Assembly: GCA_001599755.1 (NCBI GenBank)
Contig: BCHX01000007.1
Coordinates: 1,302,001 to 1,366,000 of the forward strand
From: Gliomastix tumulicola
Taxonomy: Eukaryota; Ascomycota; Sordariomycetes; Hypocreales; Bionectriaceae
Direction of reading: 5' to 3'
Length of the DNA stretch: 64,000 bases
How positions within the stretch are numbered: the stretch's first letter is position 1; every line of letters begins with the position of its first letter. Positions 22,914 through 32,378 of this stretch are shown here, one piece after another. The notes under the pieces are model-generated. The model was not told the DNA's origin, did no database searches, and saw nothing but the letters and a program-made list of their open reading frames with translations. The translations under genes were made by a program, and so were the position numbers.

Positions 22914-23767
22914 TGATCGATAAGACAAAGGACGGACTTGGTATATGATGAGGTATGGACATTGAAGGATACAGGGAGGAGGAGGAGGAGGACAAGAAAG
23001 AGACGGGATAGGTGTAGATTGACAAACAGAGTGAACAAACGTAAGAGACAGATCGTTTTCGCTTCCTTAGATAGATTGACCGCACACCATAGCTAGCTAG
23101 CATAGAATGAACAGAACGCACTTGTTGAATAAGAGCCGAGCTGCCTGCCAGTTATCCCGTTTCACCAGTCAATCACCCCCATCCATCCGGATCTACAGAT
23201 ACATACAGTGCATTCATTCATTCCTAGCATTCCAGCCCTCCCCCACAGAAGCCCCCCTCCCCTCCATCGCGCATCCCGGAGCGCCTTACGTCAAAGCCCG
23301 CCCGAATTAGTAAGACGGGCAGGCGGTGCCTGCATTGAAGCCAAGTCCCTGAAGGATGCAGGGCGCTGTCGGTGGATCTTGGCGGTGCGCTGATCCCCGT
23401 TCCCACCAGGGGATTGGCGGCTTAGATAGGGCATTTGCAGGGGGCCAAGGCTTAGTTATTCTTGTTTAGCGTGTGGCTTGTCCGTCTTGTTGGTTTCACG
23501 GGGACTTGGGGAGGAATCAGGGATGACGTTGGTGATGGGATGGGTTTTGGGAGGGAGGTTTAGTTATAAAGTGCTAGCTGTGCCTTTCCTTGTTGATCTT
23601 AATCACTGTCTCTTTTCTTTCAAACTTGATCATCAACCACTTCAAGCAAGACCATCACAGAGAGTCACAGACGTACACGCACACGCCCTCCTACACACCA
23701 AAAACCAAACTACATATACACACCCAAACCACACTCCAAACAACACACAAACGCACACACATACACC
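22914..23767. promoter_or_regulatory. Intergenic region with TATA box for the 74-aa gene
   Basis: The interval contains a TTATAAA box at 23564-23570, about 200 bases before the start at 23768. A CA-rich, G-poor leader follows, made of repeated CACAC/CAAAC units up to the ATG. No other gene is supported between 22914 and 23500. Confidence 0.55.
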
Positions 23768-23992
23768 ATGTGCTTCGGCAGCAGCGACAAGGAAGAAGAG
23801 TGGTACGGCTACATCGAGGACGGCAAGGGCTGGACCGTCCGCCCGCGCTCCGAGTACGAGCAGACGCCGGCGTACAACTCGAAGCTGCACAGCCAGATGA
23901 AGCGCGAGAGGCGCAAGTACGGCAAGGCCGCGGTGCCCGACAGCGCTCTCCGCCAGAAATGGGTTACGAACGAGAACGGCGGCCCTCGATAA
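23768..23992 (+). CDS. 74-aa hydrophilic protein of unknown function
   Basis: Intronless small gene. The product starts MCFGSSDKEEEWYGY, is rich in charged and aromatic residues (GKGWTVRPRSEYEQ) and has a basic middle (KRERRKYGK). There is no signal peptide or membrane segment; Cys2 and the Gly/Ser-rich start could permit lipid attachment, but no canonical Gly2 myristoylation site is present. I do not recognise a domain. The case for it being real rests on the TATA box and long CA-rich leader typical of a highly expressed fungal gene, the ACACCATG start context, and codon choice ending in G or C like the neighbouring genes. Confidence 0.75.
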   Translation: MCFGSSDKEEEWYGYIEDGKGWTVRPRSEYEQTPAYNSKLHSQMKRERRKYGKAAVPDSALRQKWVTNENGGPR

Positions 23993-24295
23993 GCGATACC
24001 CTTTCTCTCTTGAGAACAATGACGACTACGACGAATTCGGTCGGGTGGTAGAATGGAACTGGCGTTGGAATGGATTTGGAAAGGACCGTTTGGTTTTGTT
24101 TTTGATATGGGACGGGAAGATATGATATGGAATGGATGGGCTTTACAGAGAGAATATCCGTCAATATCACAATTGTACACTCGCCCTTACCAAGGGATCA
24201 GCGGACTTGACTTCTTCTAGTATGTGATGAAGAGTCGTTCCCATAAGGACTACCTCGTCGGCACCTCAGATGTATCTTGTGACAGACATTGACAT

Positions 24296-26198
24296 CTAGT
24301 TCCCAGCGAGCCCCTCGACAATGGCCACAATGCCCTCCGCACCCGGATCAGGCACCTTGCTCCAGTTCTCCCCGGCAACATACACCGCTCTCCCCAGGCT
24401 GGCCTCCATCCCCTTGGTCGCATCCCGTCCCCTTCTCGCGGCGTCCACCGCAGCAGCAGCCGACTTGGCCTCGCCCAGCGTCTCGATATACGGCACCAGC
24501 GCATCCATCACGGTCCGATCCCCCACCCTTGCCGGCGTCATCTTCTGCAGCCTCTGCAGCGCCTCGGCCGCCGCCGCCGCCCACGCGGAGACATCCATCT
24601 CGCCGACCGACAACCCCTGGACCGCGGAGCCCAGCGCCGTGAAGAACAGCTCGTACAGCGCGCCCGACGTGCCGTCCATGCTCGTCTCGACGGCGCCTGC
24701 GATGCGCAGGATGGCCTCGGCCGCGTAGGAGGAGGAGGAGGAGGAGGCCGATGGCGCGCCCAGCAGCGGGGCGTCGTCGGCGAGTGTCTTGAGGACGGCG
24801 TTGGCGCCTCGGGACAGCGTCGCGCCGCAGTCGCCGTCGCCGACGATGCGGTCGTTGTGCGTGATCTGCGGCTCGGCCGCGAGGAGGGCGTGGCAGGCTC
24901 TGGTCACGGCCTGGGTGAAGGCTTCTCCGTTGACGGTCGGACCGGAGGAGATGGCTTTGCGGGTGCCCCCGTGCTCTGCTGCTGTTGCTGATCCTTCGAG
25001 GACCTGCTCCCCAGTGAACGGCTGGAAGTTGGATGCTGTCTGGGGCCATCCGATGGCGGATGTCGGGGCGTCAATGGCGGCGAGAATCTCGGGGGTGGCT
25101 TTGAGGAGTGTGATGCTGAAGCCGGAGGCGTCCAGACTCGTCATCAGCGTCCCGGAGATGACTCTCGCAGGCTTGATTCCTCGGCTCTCTGGGATAGAAG
25201 TCAGTCAACGTGTTGAGAGGGAAGAAAGAAGGTGAGAGAGAGAGTACCTAACTTCTGCACGGTGTGCAGCAAGATGGCGCTCAGCTCGAGCTGCGACGTC
25301 GCACCAAGGTTGTTCACGAGAAGAACAGGGCTCTCCGCACCACTGAAGTCGACATACGACCTGTCCGCGTCATCCACGCGCACCAAAAGGTCCAGAATGC
25401 GATCAAGCAGCTCATCGAGCGACGGCCGGGGATCAAGCACAAGACACCCGGGCTCGTTGTGGATGCCCATGCCCAGCTCGAGCTTCACCTCGTCCTCCTG
25501 GAACGCCGTCCCCGGGATATGCACGTGGCCCTGGCTCACACCCGCCGTCACGAGGCTCTCGACCACCTGCCTGCCCACCGCGAGCAGCTCGTCGATGCTG
25601 CTCTTCCCCTGCGCCGCAAGCGCACCCAGGACCTTGTGCACGAGCACCGTCCCCGCGAGCCCGCGCCGCCCGACCTTGCCGCTGCGCTGTCTACCGACGG
25701 CGACGTCGTCCCCGACGACGAGGACCTCGACGCGGTGGCCCCACGCGGCGCGGGCCTTCTCGGCCGCGAGGTGGAAGTGGAAGATGTCGCCCGTGTAGTT
25801 CTTGACGATGAGGATGGTGCCCGCGGCGCCGCCGGCGGTGCGGATGGCCTCGACGATCTGGGAGACGGACGGCGAGGCGAAGATGTTGCCCGAGACGGCG
25901 GCGCTGAGCAGGCCGCGGCCGACGAGGGCGGCATGGGCGGGCTCGTGGCCGGCGCCGCCTCCTGAGATGAGGGTTACTGTCTTGGAGGGGTCATGGTGGG
26001 CGTTGGATATGACTGGTGTTCTGTGAGTATGATGCAGTGCCGTTGACGAGGTAGGTAGGTGAGGGAGGCGAGAGAGGAGAACGGGAACATACTCTTGGAG
26101 GCTCGGTTGAAGACGAGCTCTGGGCTGACACTGCACAGACCCTGGAGACTGTCAATGACCAGGGACTGGCCGTCTTTGAAGAAGGTCGTGTCCGGCAT
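24296..26198 (-). CDS. Dihydroxyacetone/glyceraldehyde kinase (triokinase), ATP-dependent
   Basis: Three exons on the minus strand, 26198-26093, 26012-25248 and 25188-24296, giving 587 aa, the usual length for yeast Dak1/2. The DhaK half has TLISGGGAGHEPAHA, KNYTGDIFHF, GRRGLAGTVLVHK and GMGIHNEPGC; the His in that last motif, near residue 220, is the residue that binds substrate covalently. The DhaL half has the Mg-ATP loop GDGDCGATLSRG near 405 and SMDGTSGALY. The enzyme phosphorylates dihydroxyacetone or D-glyceraldehyde in the cytosol. Intron 1 ends at AACACCAG; an AG nine bases earlier would break the frame. Next to a keto-deoxy-aldonate aldolase, its likely job is capturing glyceraldehyde. 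No PTS1 peroxisomal signal is present. Confidence 0.95.
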
Positions 26199-27110
26199 GG
26201 TGAGTGTATGTGAGCTAGGTGAGGGGACGGGCTTAATGGACGTTGTACTAGGGTCATTCACTTGCAACCTTCATTCTATATGGTATGATTCGATTCTCTC
26301 GTACGTACTACATGATGCATTGCACCTCTAATAACTTGTCGTTCTCTGTCAATATCGGCCGAGGCAGCTCATCGACTAGCACGTCTTCCGGCGGCAAGGC
26401 GGCTCGAGGCGGATATACCCCCAACCTCCACTCCCAATTCCACCGTCACTTGGGCTTGGATAGCCGAATCCCGCTGGAAATCCCTGGCGATGCTACCTCC
26501 TCATAGTTGTAGCCCTGGGATGGTGAGTTCGGGAAACCAATCGGCGAGATCGCCGTAGAAGGTCGCTGTATATCAAGCCAGTGAGTGCCCTGAGCGCCGT
26601 GGCACAAACCGTTACAGGCGTCTGTCTGTCTTCCACGAAACTCTCGAAGGCTTTTCCGACACGCGTACCCGGCTTCGAGAAGTGGTGACACCTACTTAGC
26701 GTCTCCCCACCCGGCAATGCCTGGCCGTCTAGAGCTACTACGGAAAAGTGCGTTTTGTTCAAGGTGTAAGAATAGCTCTTCCTAGCCATAGTAATTTGTA
26801 TCGGAAGGAAGGGAACGATGTAAATGCCGAGCTGTGTCTTGCGACTGGCATTGTGGGAGCTGTCTCCGCCTCGTCGTGATCCTCGCGCAATCATGTCACG
26901 CCACACTTCATATAACGTAGCATTGCTGGCAACAGCATCGTTATCTGGCAGGGAAGTAATATTTAGCTAAGCATGGCACGGCTGCTGTGATGGACGGAAG
27001 AGGTGGGGTATGGATGTTTTGGTTCATAAGAGTGTTCTTTCAATCATCTTATAGTAGAGTTGCGGCTCCCAACAGTCCGCTGTGATGCAGATCATATTCC
27101 CGCCTCCCTT
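26199..27110. promoter_or_regulatory. Promoter region of the kinase gene
   Basis: About 0.9 kb upstream of the kinase gene and beyond the 3' end of the aldolase gene. A CGGATATACC sequence near 26410 resembles the GGATATCC elements in the aldolase/reductase promoter. A minus-strand frame at 26906-26493 has no recognisable domain and is not called. Confidence 0.4.
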
Positions 27111-28180
27111 TTATAAGCTCTTCTCCTCCTCGATCAGCGGGCCCAGAACCCCATCCCACTGCTCATACGCGCCCGCGGCCAGCGCCCCGCGCAGAGGCAG
27201 CCGCCCGCCCTCGAGGTGCCCGAAGCCGAGCACCTTGTAGATGGCCTCGCGGATGCCCAGGATGCCGTGCTTCCCGATGAACTCCTCGCCCGTGGACACC
27301 TTCCACTGCAGGCGGCGGACCTCGTCGAGCGTGGCGTCGTCGACGGGCCGCTTGGCCGCCAGGGCGAACAGGCGCGAGACCGTCTTGGGGAAGATGGCGG
27401 CGAGGCCGTCGATGACGCCGCCCGCGTTGAAGAGGACGATGGGGCCGAGCTGCTGGCCGAAGCCCGAGTAGACGCGGAACTTCTTGTGGTCGATCTTGGG
27501 GTTCAGGGAGACCTGGAGGTGGTGGGAGACGTTGCCGTGGGACATCTTGCAGCCGACGATGTTGGGGTGCTGGGCGAGCTTCTCGTAGGTGTCGATGCTC
27601 ACGACGAGGTTGTTGGTCACGCCGGGGTAGTTGTAGCTGAAAGTTTCCCATGTCAGTTTCCTTTTTTTTTTTTTTCTTTGCCCCTGAAGCCGGTACCAAA
27701 AGACCGCAACGAAGCCGTGGGGGGGACCTACATCAGGATCGGGAGAGGGCTGTTGTCAGCAACAATCGTATACCACTCCACGAGATTCTCCTGCGTCGCC
27801 GCCGCCCCAAAGTACCCCGGCGCGAGCACCAGCCCCCACTGCGCGCCCGCGGCGGCCGCATCCCGCAGCCACTCGAGCACCTCGTCCAGGCTGTTGATCA
27901 GGATGCCCGCCATGATGGGATAGTCCGGGAACCCCGCGGCGTCGAGGGCCTTGCGGGCGCCCGAGATGATGGCGGACCGCTCTGGCGAGGACATGTGGAT
28001 GGCCTCGCCGGTCGAGCCCATGAGGACGAGGCCCGTGATGCCCGACTTGGCGAGGTGCACGCTGTGCGCCGCCTGGGTCTCGACGTCGACGGCGGGCTGG
28101 AGGGCGGGCGCCTCGGGGCTGGGCTTGAAGAAGGTCGGGACGGGAACGAAGACGCCGTCCGGGGGAGTTGCCGGTGCCAT
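27111..28180 (-). CDS. 2-keto-3-deoxy-aldonate aldolase, DapA/DHDPS superfamily
   Basis: Two exons, 28180-27732 and 27636-27111, with a 95-nt intron containing a run of 13 T on the plus strand. The product is 324 aa, a class I aldolase of the DHDPS/N-acetylneuraminate lyase fold. Visible are the substrate-carboxylate motif LMGSTGEA near residues 53-60, the catalytic Tyr in IYNYPGVTNN (about Tyr151) and the Schiff-base Lys in IVGCKMSHGN (about Lys180). The start VFVPVPTFF resembles fungal 2-keto-3-deoxy-L-galactonate and L-rhamnonate aldolases. Expected reaction: 2-keto-3-deoxy-aldonate to pyruvate plus an aldehyde (glyceraldehyde if the substrate is C6). Its head-to-head position with the reductase gene and nearness to the dehydratase support the keto-deoxy-galactonate assignment; exact stereochemistry is inferred. 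Confidence 0.9.
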
Positions 28181-29045
28181 GGTGGTGGTGGTTAGTTGAG
28201 GGAGGGAGAGATGTGGCTGCTTGGGGAATCTGCCACGGTGCGTCTAGCTGAAGGATCAGAACTCAACGTCAAACGAGTCTATAGTCTCAGATGTAAAGAT
28301 GTAAGAGGAAAGAAAAGAAAAGAAAAGAAAGAGACAGCAATGAACAGGAAGGAGAGAAGCTCATGATCCCCTCATCTCGGCGACTCGGCGAGTGTGCAGT
28401 CTCACCCCCACACGCAATGATGCGAGAGCGTGTCCAGCTAGGAAGAAATACAGTGGGCCTCGGGAAAGTAGATACCGCGAGCTCTCCGGAGTCGGATATC
28501 CTCCCTATTACCCCGCCTTGGGCCTCTCCTACAGCCTCGAGGACTCAAGGAGGGGAGAGGAGGGGGAGGGGAAAGCCAGTAGAAAGCCAGTAGAAAGAAC
28601 CGGGGCTCCGGCGGCGACCAGGATATCCGGGCTCGGAGTCTCCACCTTCGGAGGTCCCATTTAAATCGGACGGCAGCAGCATATACCAGGGCTTCTCCTG
28701 GCTGTCTGTCTGCTGGTCTCCCCTGGGTAGGCCTACTAAAGGGTATAGCACGGCAGTGAAGAACGTGGCGTTGAGGCTCTAGTTTGAGGCGCAGCTCCGG
28801 TATAGGCCAGCCTTGTCCGTCACTGCTCCCCATCCCACTACCGGCATCACCACCACGCGTGTCGGAAATGCAAGCAACGGAACGGAAAAAGAAATGCTGG
28901 AGTAGATGGCCTCGTCTTCATAAGAAATGAGCGTGGTTTGGGATTCATCACTCTTACAATCCTGTTAGAAGACGAATTAGACATCCGAGAAGGTATCACA
29001 AACCATCATCGCCGTGCATTCCCCCCCCCAATTCACAGCTCCAAC
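28181..29045. promoter_or_regulatory. Divergent promoter of the aldolase and reductase genes
   Basis: An 865-bp interval shared by two divergent cluster genes. It contains two copies of the palindrome GGATATCC (28494-28501 and 28621-28628). Each sits next to CGG triplets: TCCGGAGTCGGATATCC at the first and CTCCGGCGGCGACCAGGATATCCGG-like context at the second. CGG triplets are typical half-sites of Zn2Cys6 regulators, and a gene for one lies 3.3 kb away. A CCCCAC at 28406-28411 fits the CreA carbon-repression consensus. Also present are an AAAAG microsatellite (about 28311-28332) and two tandem copies of GAAAGCCAGTA (28571-28592). No gene is supported here. Confidence 0.55.
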
Positions 29046-30134
29046 ATGTCTTCCGGTAGGACATTCAAGCTCAACTCGGGCTACACCATCCCTGCCGTCG
29101 GCCTCGGCACCTGGGTAAGTAAAACCAGCAGCCCTCGAAACCGCTCCCAGCTAACCTCATCCAGCAATCCGGCCCCAACGAGGTCGCCCGCGCCGTCGAG
29201 TTCGCCCTCAAGCACGGCTACCGCCACATCGACGCCGCCGCCACCTACGACAACGAGGAGGAGGTCGGCGCAGGCATCAAGGCCTCGGGCGTGCCCCGTG
29301 GGGACATTTTCCTCACCTCGAAGCTCTGGAACACGCACCACCGGGCCGCCGACGTCGAGGAGGCCGTCGACCAGTCGCTTAAGGACCTGCAGACCGACTA
29401 CCTCGACCTGTACCTCATCCACTGGCCCGTGTCGTTCCAGAAGCCCGCCGAGCCGAAGCTGCGATTCCCGCTGGACCCCAAGGATGACGGGGTGCATGTC
29501 ATCGACGTCCCGGTGGAGGAGACGTGGAAGGCGTTGGAGGCGCTGGTGAAGAAGGGGAAGATTAGGAGTATTGGCGTGAGCAACTTCACTAAGGAGAAGA
29601 TTGAGGATCTGCTCAAGTAGTACGTTCTCCGGAAATGGCCCTCCACTGAGGAGGAACAGATGCTGACCACGGACTTCCCGCAGCGCCGAGATCAAGCCGG
29701 CCGTCAACCAGATCGAAGCCCACCCCTACCTCCAGCAGCCCGCCCTTCTCGAGTGGTCCAAGCAGCAGGGCATCCTCGTCGCGGCCTACAGCCCCTCAGC
29801 GAACAACATCTACGGCCTGCCCAAGGCCATCGACGACCCGGAGGTCATCGCCGTTGCCCAGAGCCTCGGCAAGGCGCCCGCGCAGGTGCTCATCCAGTGG
29901 GCGGTGCAGCGCGGCACGCCCGTGCTACCCAAGTCGGTGACGCCGAGCCGCATCGCCGAGAACTTCGTCGACTTCGAGCTGCCTGCCGAGGCCGTCGCGC
30001 GCATCAACGCGCTGGAGAAGAATCGCAGGTACAACATGCCGGCCCGGCTCGGCGTGGATGTATTTGGGGAGCACAGCCCAGAGTTCCTCAAGAAGGCACG
30101 GCAGGACTGGATTGCTGCGCAGAAGGCGAAATAG
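29046..30134 (+). CDS. Aldo-keto reductase, probable glyceraldehyde/glycerol-type
   Basis: Three exons, 29046-29114, 29165-29616 and 29684-30134, giving 323 aa. The AKR catalytic tetrad is intact: Asp46 and Tyr51 (HIDAAATYDNEEEVG), Lys76 (FLTSKLWNTHH) and His109 (YLIHWPVSF). The cofactor region LPKSVTPSRIAENF fits NADP(H) binding, and the classic SIGVSNFTKEKIEDLL motif is present. Family relatives include fungal GaaD/glycerol dehydrogenase enzymes that reduce glyceraldehyde to glycerol, as well as xylose reductases. Placed opposite the aldolase and followed on the same strand by the dehydratase, reduction of the glyceraldehyde product is the economical reading. Intron 2 uses the donor GTAGTA; the in-frame TAG right after it shows that this intron must be removed. 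Confidence 0.92.
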
Positions 30135-30631
30135 ACGCGTGTGTTAGTTGCCGTAGATCGTTAGCTACTTAGACAAGGCTTCAATAGAATAGAGTAAAAT
30201 GATGAATCGAACGAATCGGACAGAAGGCCGAGCTGTGCATGTTGCAACGCAAGTCCAACGGAGTAGAACATCCTGCGGATCATCCATCGTGATCCAGACC
30301 ACTTCGTCGCGCGCATCCCGAATGGTCACTCCCCACGAGCTCTTTCGATTTTAGCTGCAGAAACCAGCCGTCGGCGCAGTCGTATCCGGTCGGAAACGTG
30401 GAGGGAGCTTGTCCCGCGCCGGCATCGGGGATTCACCCCTCCCCACACCATCTCCGGCTTCTAGCCGACGGATCGTTCTGAGGCTTTTCCCATTTCGCTC
30501 GCGTCCCCTTCGTGCCATTGATATACCGAGACATCCCACCTCTAGCGGCTGGTGGTAGTCGAAGCACCTGCTGCGAAGACTTCTGTTGATTTCGTTCCTG
30601 AAAGAGTAAGGGCTTCTTCCAAGACGTGACC
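30135..30631. promoter_or_regulatory. Promoter of the galactonate dehydratase gene
   Basis: A 497-bp spacer between tandem genes. A CCCCTCCCCAC element near 30434-30443 contains a CreA-type consensus (CCCCAC). CTCCGGCTTCTAGCCGACGG near 30452 carries inverted CGG/CCG triplets. No gene is supported. Confidence 0.4.
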
Positions 30632-31892
30632 ATGGGCAAAATCGCAACAGTCGAATACTTCCGCGTACCCCCACGCTGGTTGTTCGTCAAGATCACTGAC
30701 GATGCTGGCAATGTCGGATGGGGAGAGGCGTCCCTCGAGGGGCATACTCAGGCCGTGGAGGGGTGCTTAGATGCTTGGATTGCTCAATACACGGGCATGG
30801 AGGCGAAGTGAGTGCTGCAAGATCATTTTCTATCCCCCGGAAAACCCATACTGACCTCATTGCAGTGACATCGAGCACATCTGGCAGCGATCGTGGCGGA
30901 TGGGCTTCTATCGAGGCGGCCCGGTCTTCATGAGCGCTCTGGCAGGTATTGACATTGCGCTCTGGGATCTGAAAGCACGAAAGCTGGGTGTGCCCATCTA
31001 TGAGCTTCTCGGCGGCAAGGTCAGAGACACGTTGAAGGTGTACGCGTGGATCGGAGGAGACAGGCCATCAGACGTCGAGACACAAGCGTGAGTATTCCCT
31101 GCCCCAGTCATGAGAGTTCACCCGCTGACTTCGACCTGGGACAGTCTCGGACGCAAGGCCCAAGGCTTTACAGCAGTCAAAATGAACGGCACCGAAGACC
31201 TCGGCTGGCTCGACTCCCCCTCGGCCCTCGACGACTGCGTCGAACGCGTCAAGACGGTCAAATCCCTTGGCATGGACGCCGGCGTCGACTTCCACGGCCG
31301 CGTGCACCGGCCCATGGCCCGCCAGCTCGCCGCCCTCCTCGCGCCGCATCGACCCATGTTCATCGAGGAGCCGCTGCTGTCGGAGCACATCGAGGGCATC
31401 AAGGCCTTCTCGCAGACCGTCAGCTGCCCCATCGCCCTGGGCGAGAGGCTGCACAGCCGCTGGGACGTCAAGCCGTTCCTCGAGGCGGCGTGTGTCGACA
31501 TCCTGCAGCCGGACATCAGCCACGTGGGCGGCATCTCGGAGCTGAGGCGCATCGCGGCCATGGCGGAGGCGTACGACGTCGCGATCGCGCCGCACTGTCC
31601 TCTGGGTCCTATCGCGCTGGCGGCGAACATCCAGGTCGACGCGACGACGGCCAACTTTGCCATCCAGGAGATGAGTCTGGGCATCCACTACAACACGGGC
31701 GGTCACGATCTGCTGTCCTACATCAAGAACCCCGAGATCTGGGACGTCAAGGACGGCTACATCCAGCTCATGAAGGGCCCCGGTCTGGGGATTGAGATCG
31801 ACGAGGACAAGGTGCGCGAGCTGAGCAAGAACGCCGAGCCATGGGTCAGTCCAGGGTTTGTCGGGCCTGGAGGCGAATGGAGAGAGTGGTAG
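30632..31892 (+). CDS. D-galactonate dehydratase-type enzyme (enolase superfamily)
   Basis: Three exons, 30632-30807, 30866-31087 and 31145-31892, encode 381 aa, essentially the length of bacterial DgoD. The similarity is strong along the whole protein: RVPPRWLFVKI at the N-terminus, GFYRGGPVFMSALAGIDIAL, VYAWIGGDRPSDV, and the metal-binding and catalytic set GVDFHGRVHRPMA, FIEEPLL, ALGERLHSRWD and APHCPLGPIALA. These give Asp near 180, His near 182, Glu near 207 and 233, and a base His near 282. DgoD dehydrates D-galactonate to 2-keto-3-deoxy-D-galactonate. The galacturonate-pathway L-galactonate dehydratase is a different, longer branch, so this is not simply that pathway. Substrate is inferred; a related aldonate cannot be excluded. 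Confidence 0.92.
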
Positions 31893-32378
31893 ATTTTCTC
31901 ACAGTTAGATTTCCTCACTGGGCATAGAAAGATTGGGTCGATTTCTCCAGGGTCTCCCCTCGGTTTCGTTCTCGGGTTCGCTCCTTCCCCAGGTAAATTA
32001 GACGCCTGCACGCCTCAATTGGAAAGAGCCCCCCTGATTGATTACACTTTCATCGCTCCTGCATCGCTCCTGCATCTCGAAGCCACCAAACAGGAAAAAT
32101 CGGAAGCTGCTCCCCCTACTGGACGCCTCAGCTCTTTCCGTCGGGTGCCTCTAGGCCGTCTCCATCCTTCTCCATCCTCTAAATCTTCCCCCGCAAAGCA
32201 CAAATCGTCTCCACCAGCCGTACAAAATCAGCCGCTTTTCCGTCTCCCATGAAACTGGGCAGTCCATCGTCCTCCCAACTTCCCCTTCCCACGCCGCCAC
32301 AGTGCAGCCCGGCAGAGGCAAAGCCAGCGCGATCCCAGCACGTTTGCGTGTTTCGCTCTGCAGCATCGACGCGTCGCC
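31893..32378. promoter_or_regulatory. Spacer and leader upstream of the Zn2Cys6 regulator
   Basis: A 486-bp interval between tandem genes. It includes a short tandem duplication ATCGCTCCTGC (about 32052-32073) and two TCCATCCTCT-like units near 32158-32180. No gene or clear TATA box is seen. Confidence 0.4.

Noticed and set aside
21297..22928. 543-codon minus-strand open frame inside the NRPS-like gene
   Set aside because: Composition shadow of the coding strand, which carries clear membrane segments and beta-helix repeats.
24296..31892. Reading the cluster as the standard galacturonate (GaaA-D) pathway
   Set aside because: The dehydratase matches the DgoD D-galactonate branch along its length, and the reductase could serve the glyceraldehyde step alone. 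No L-galactonate-type dehydratase is present in the window.
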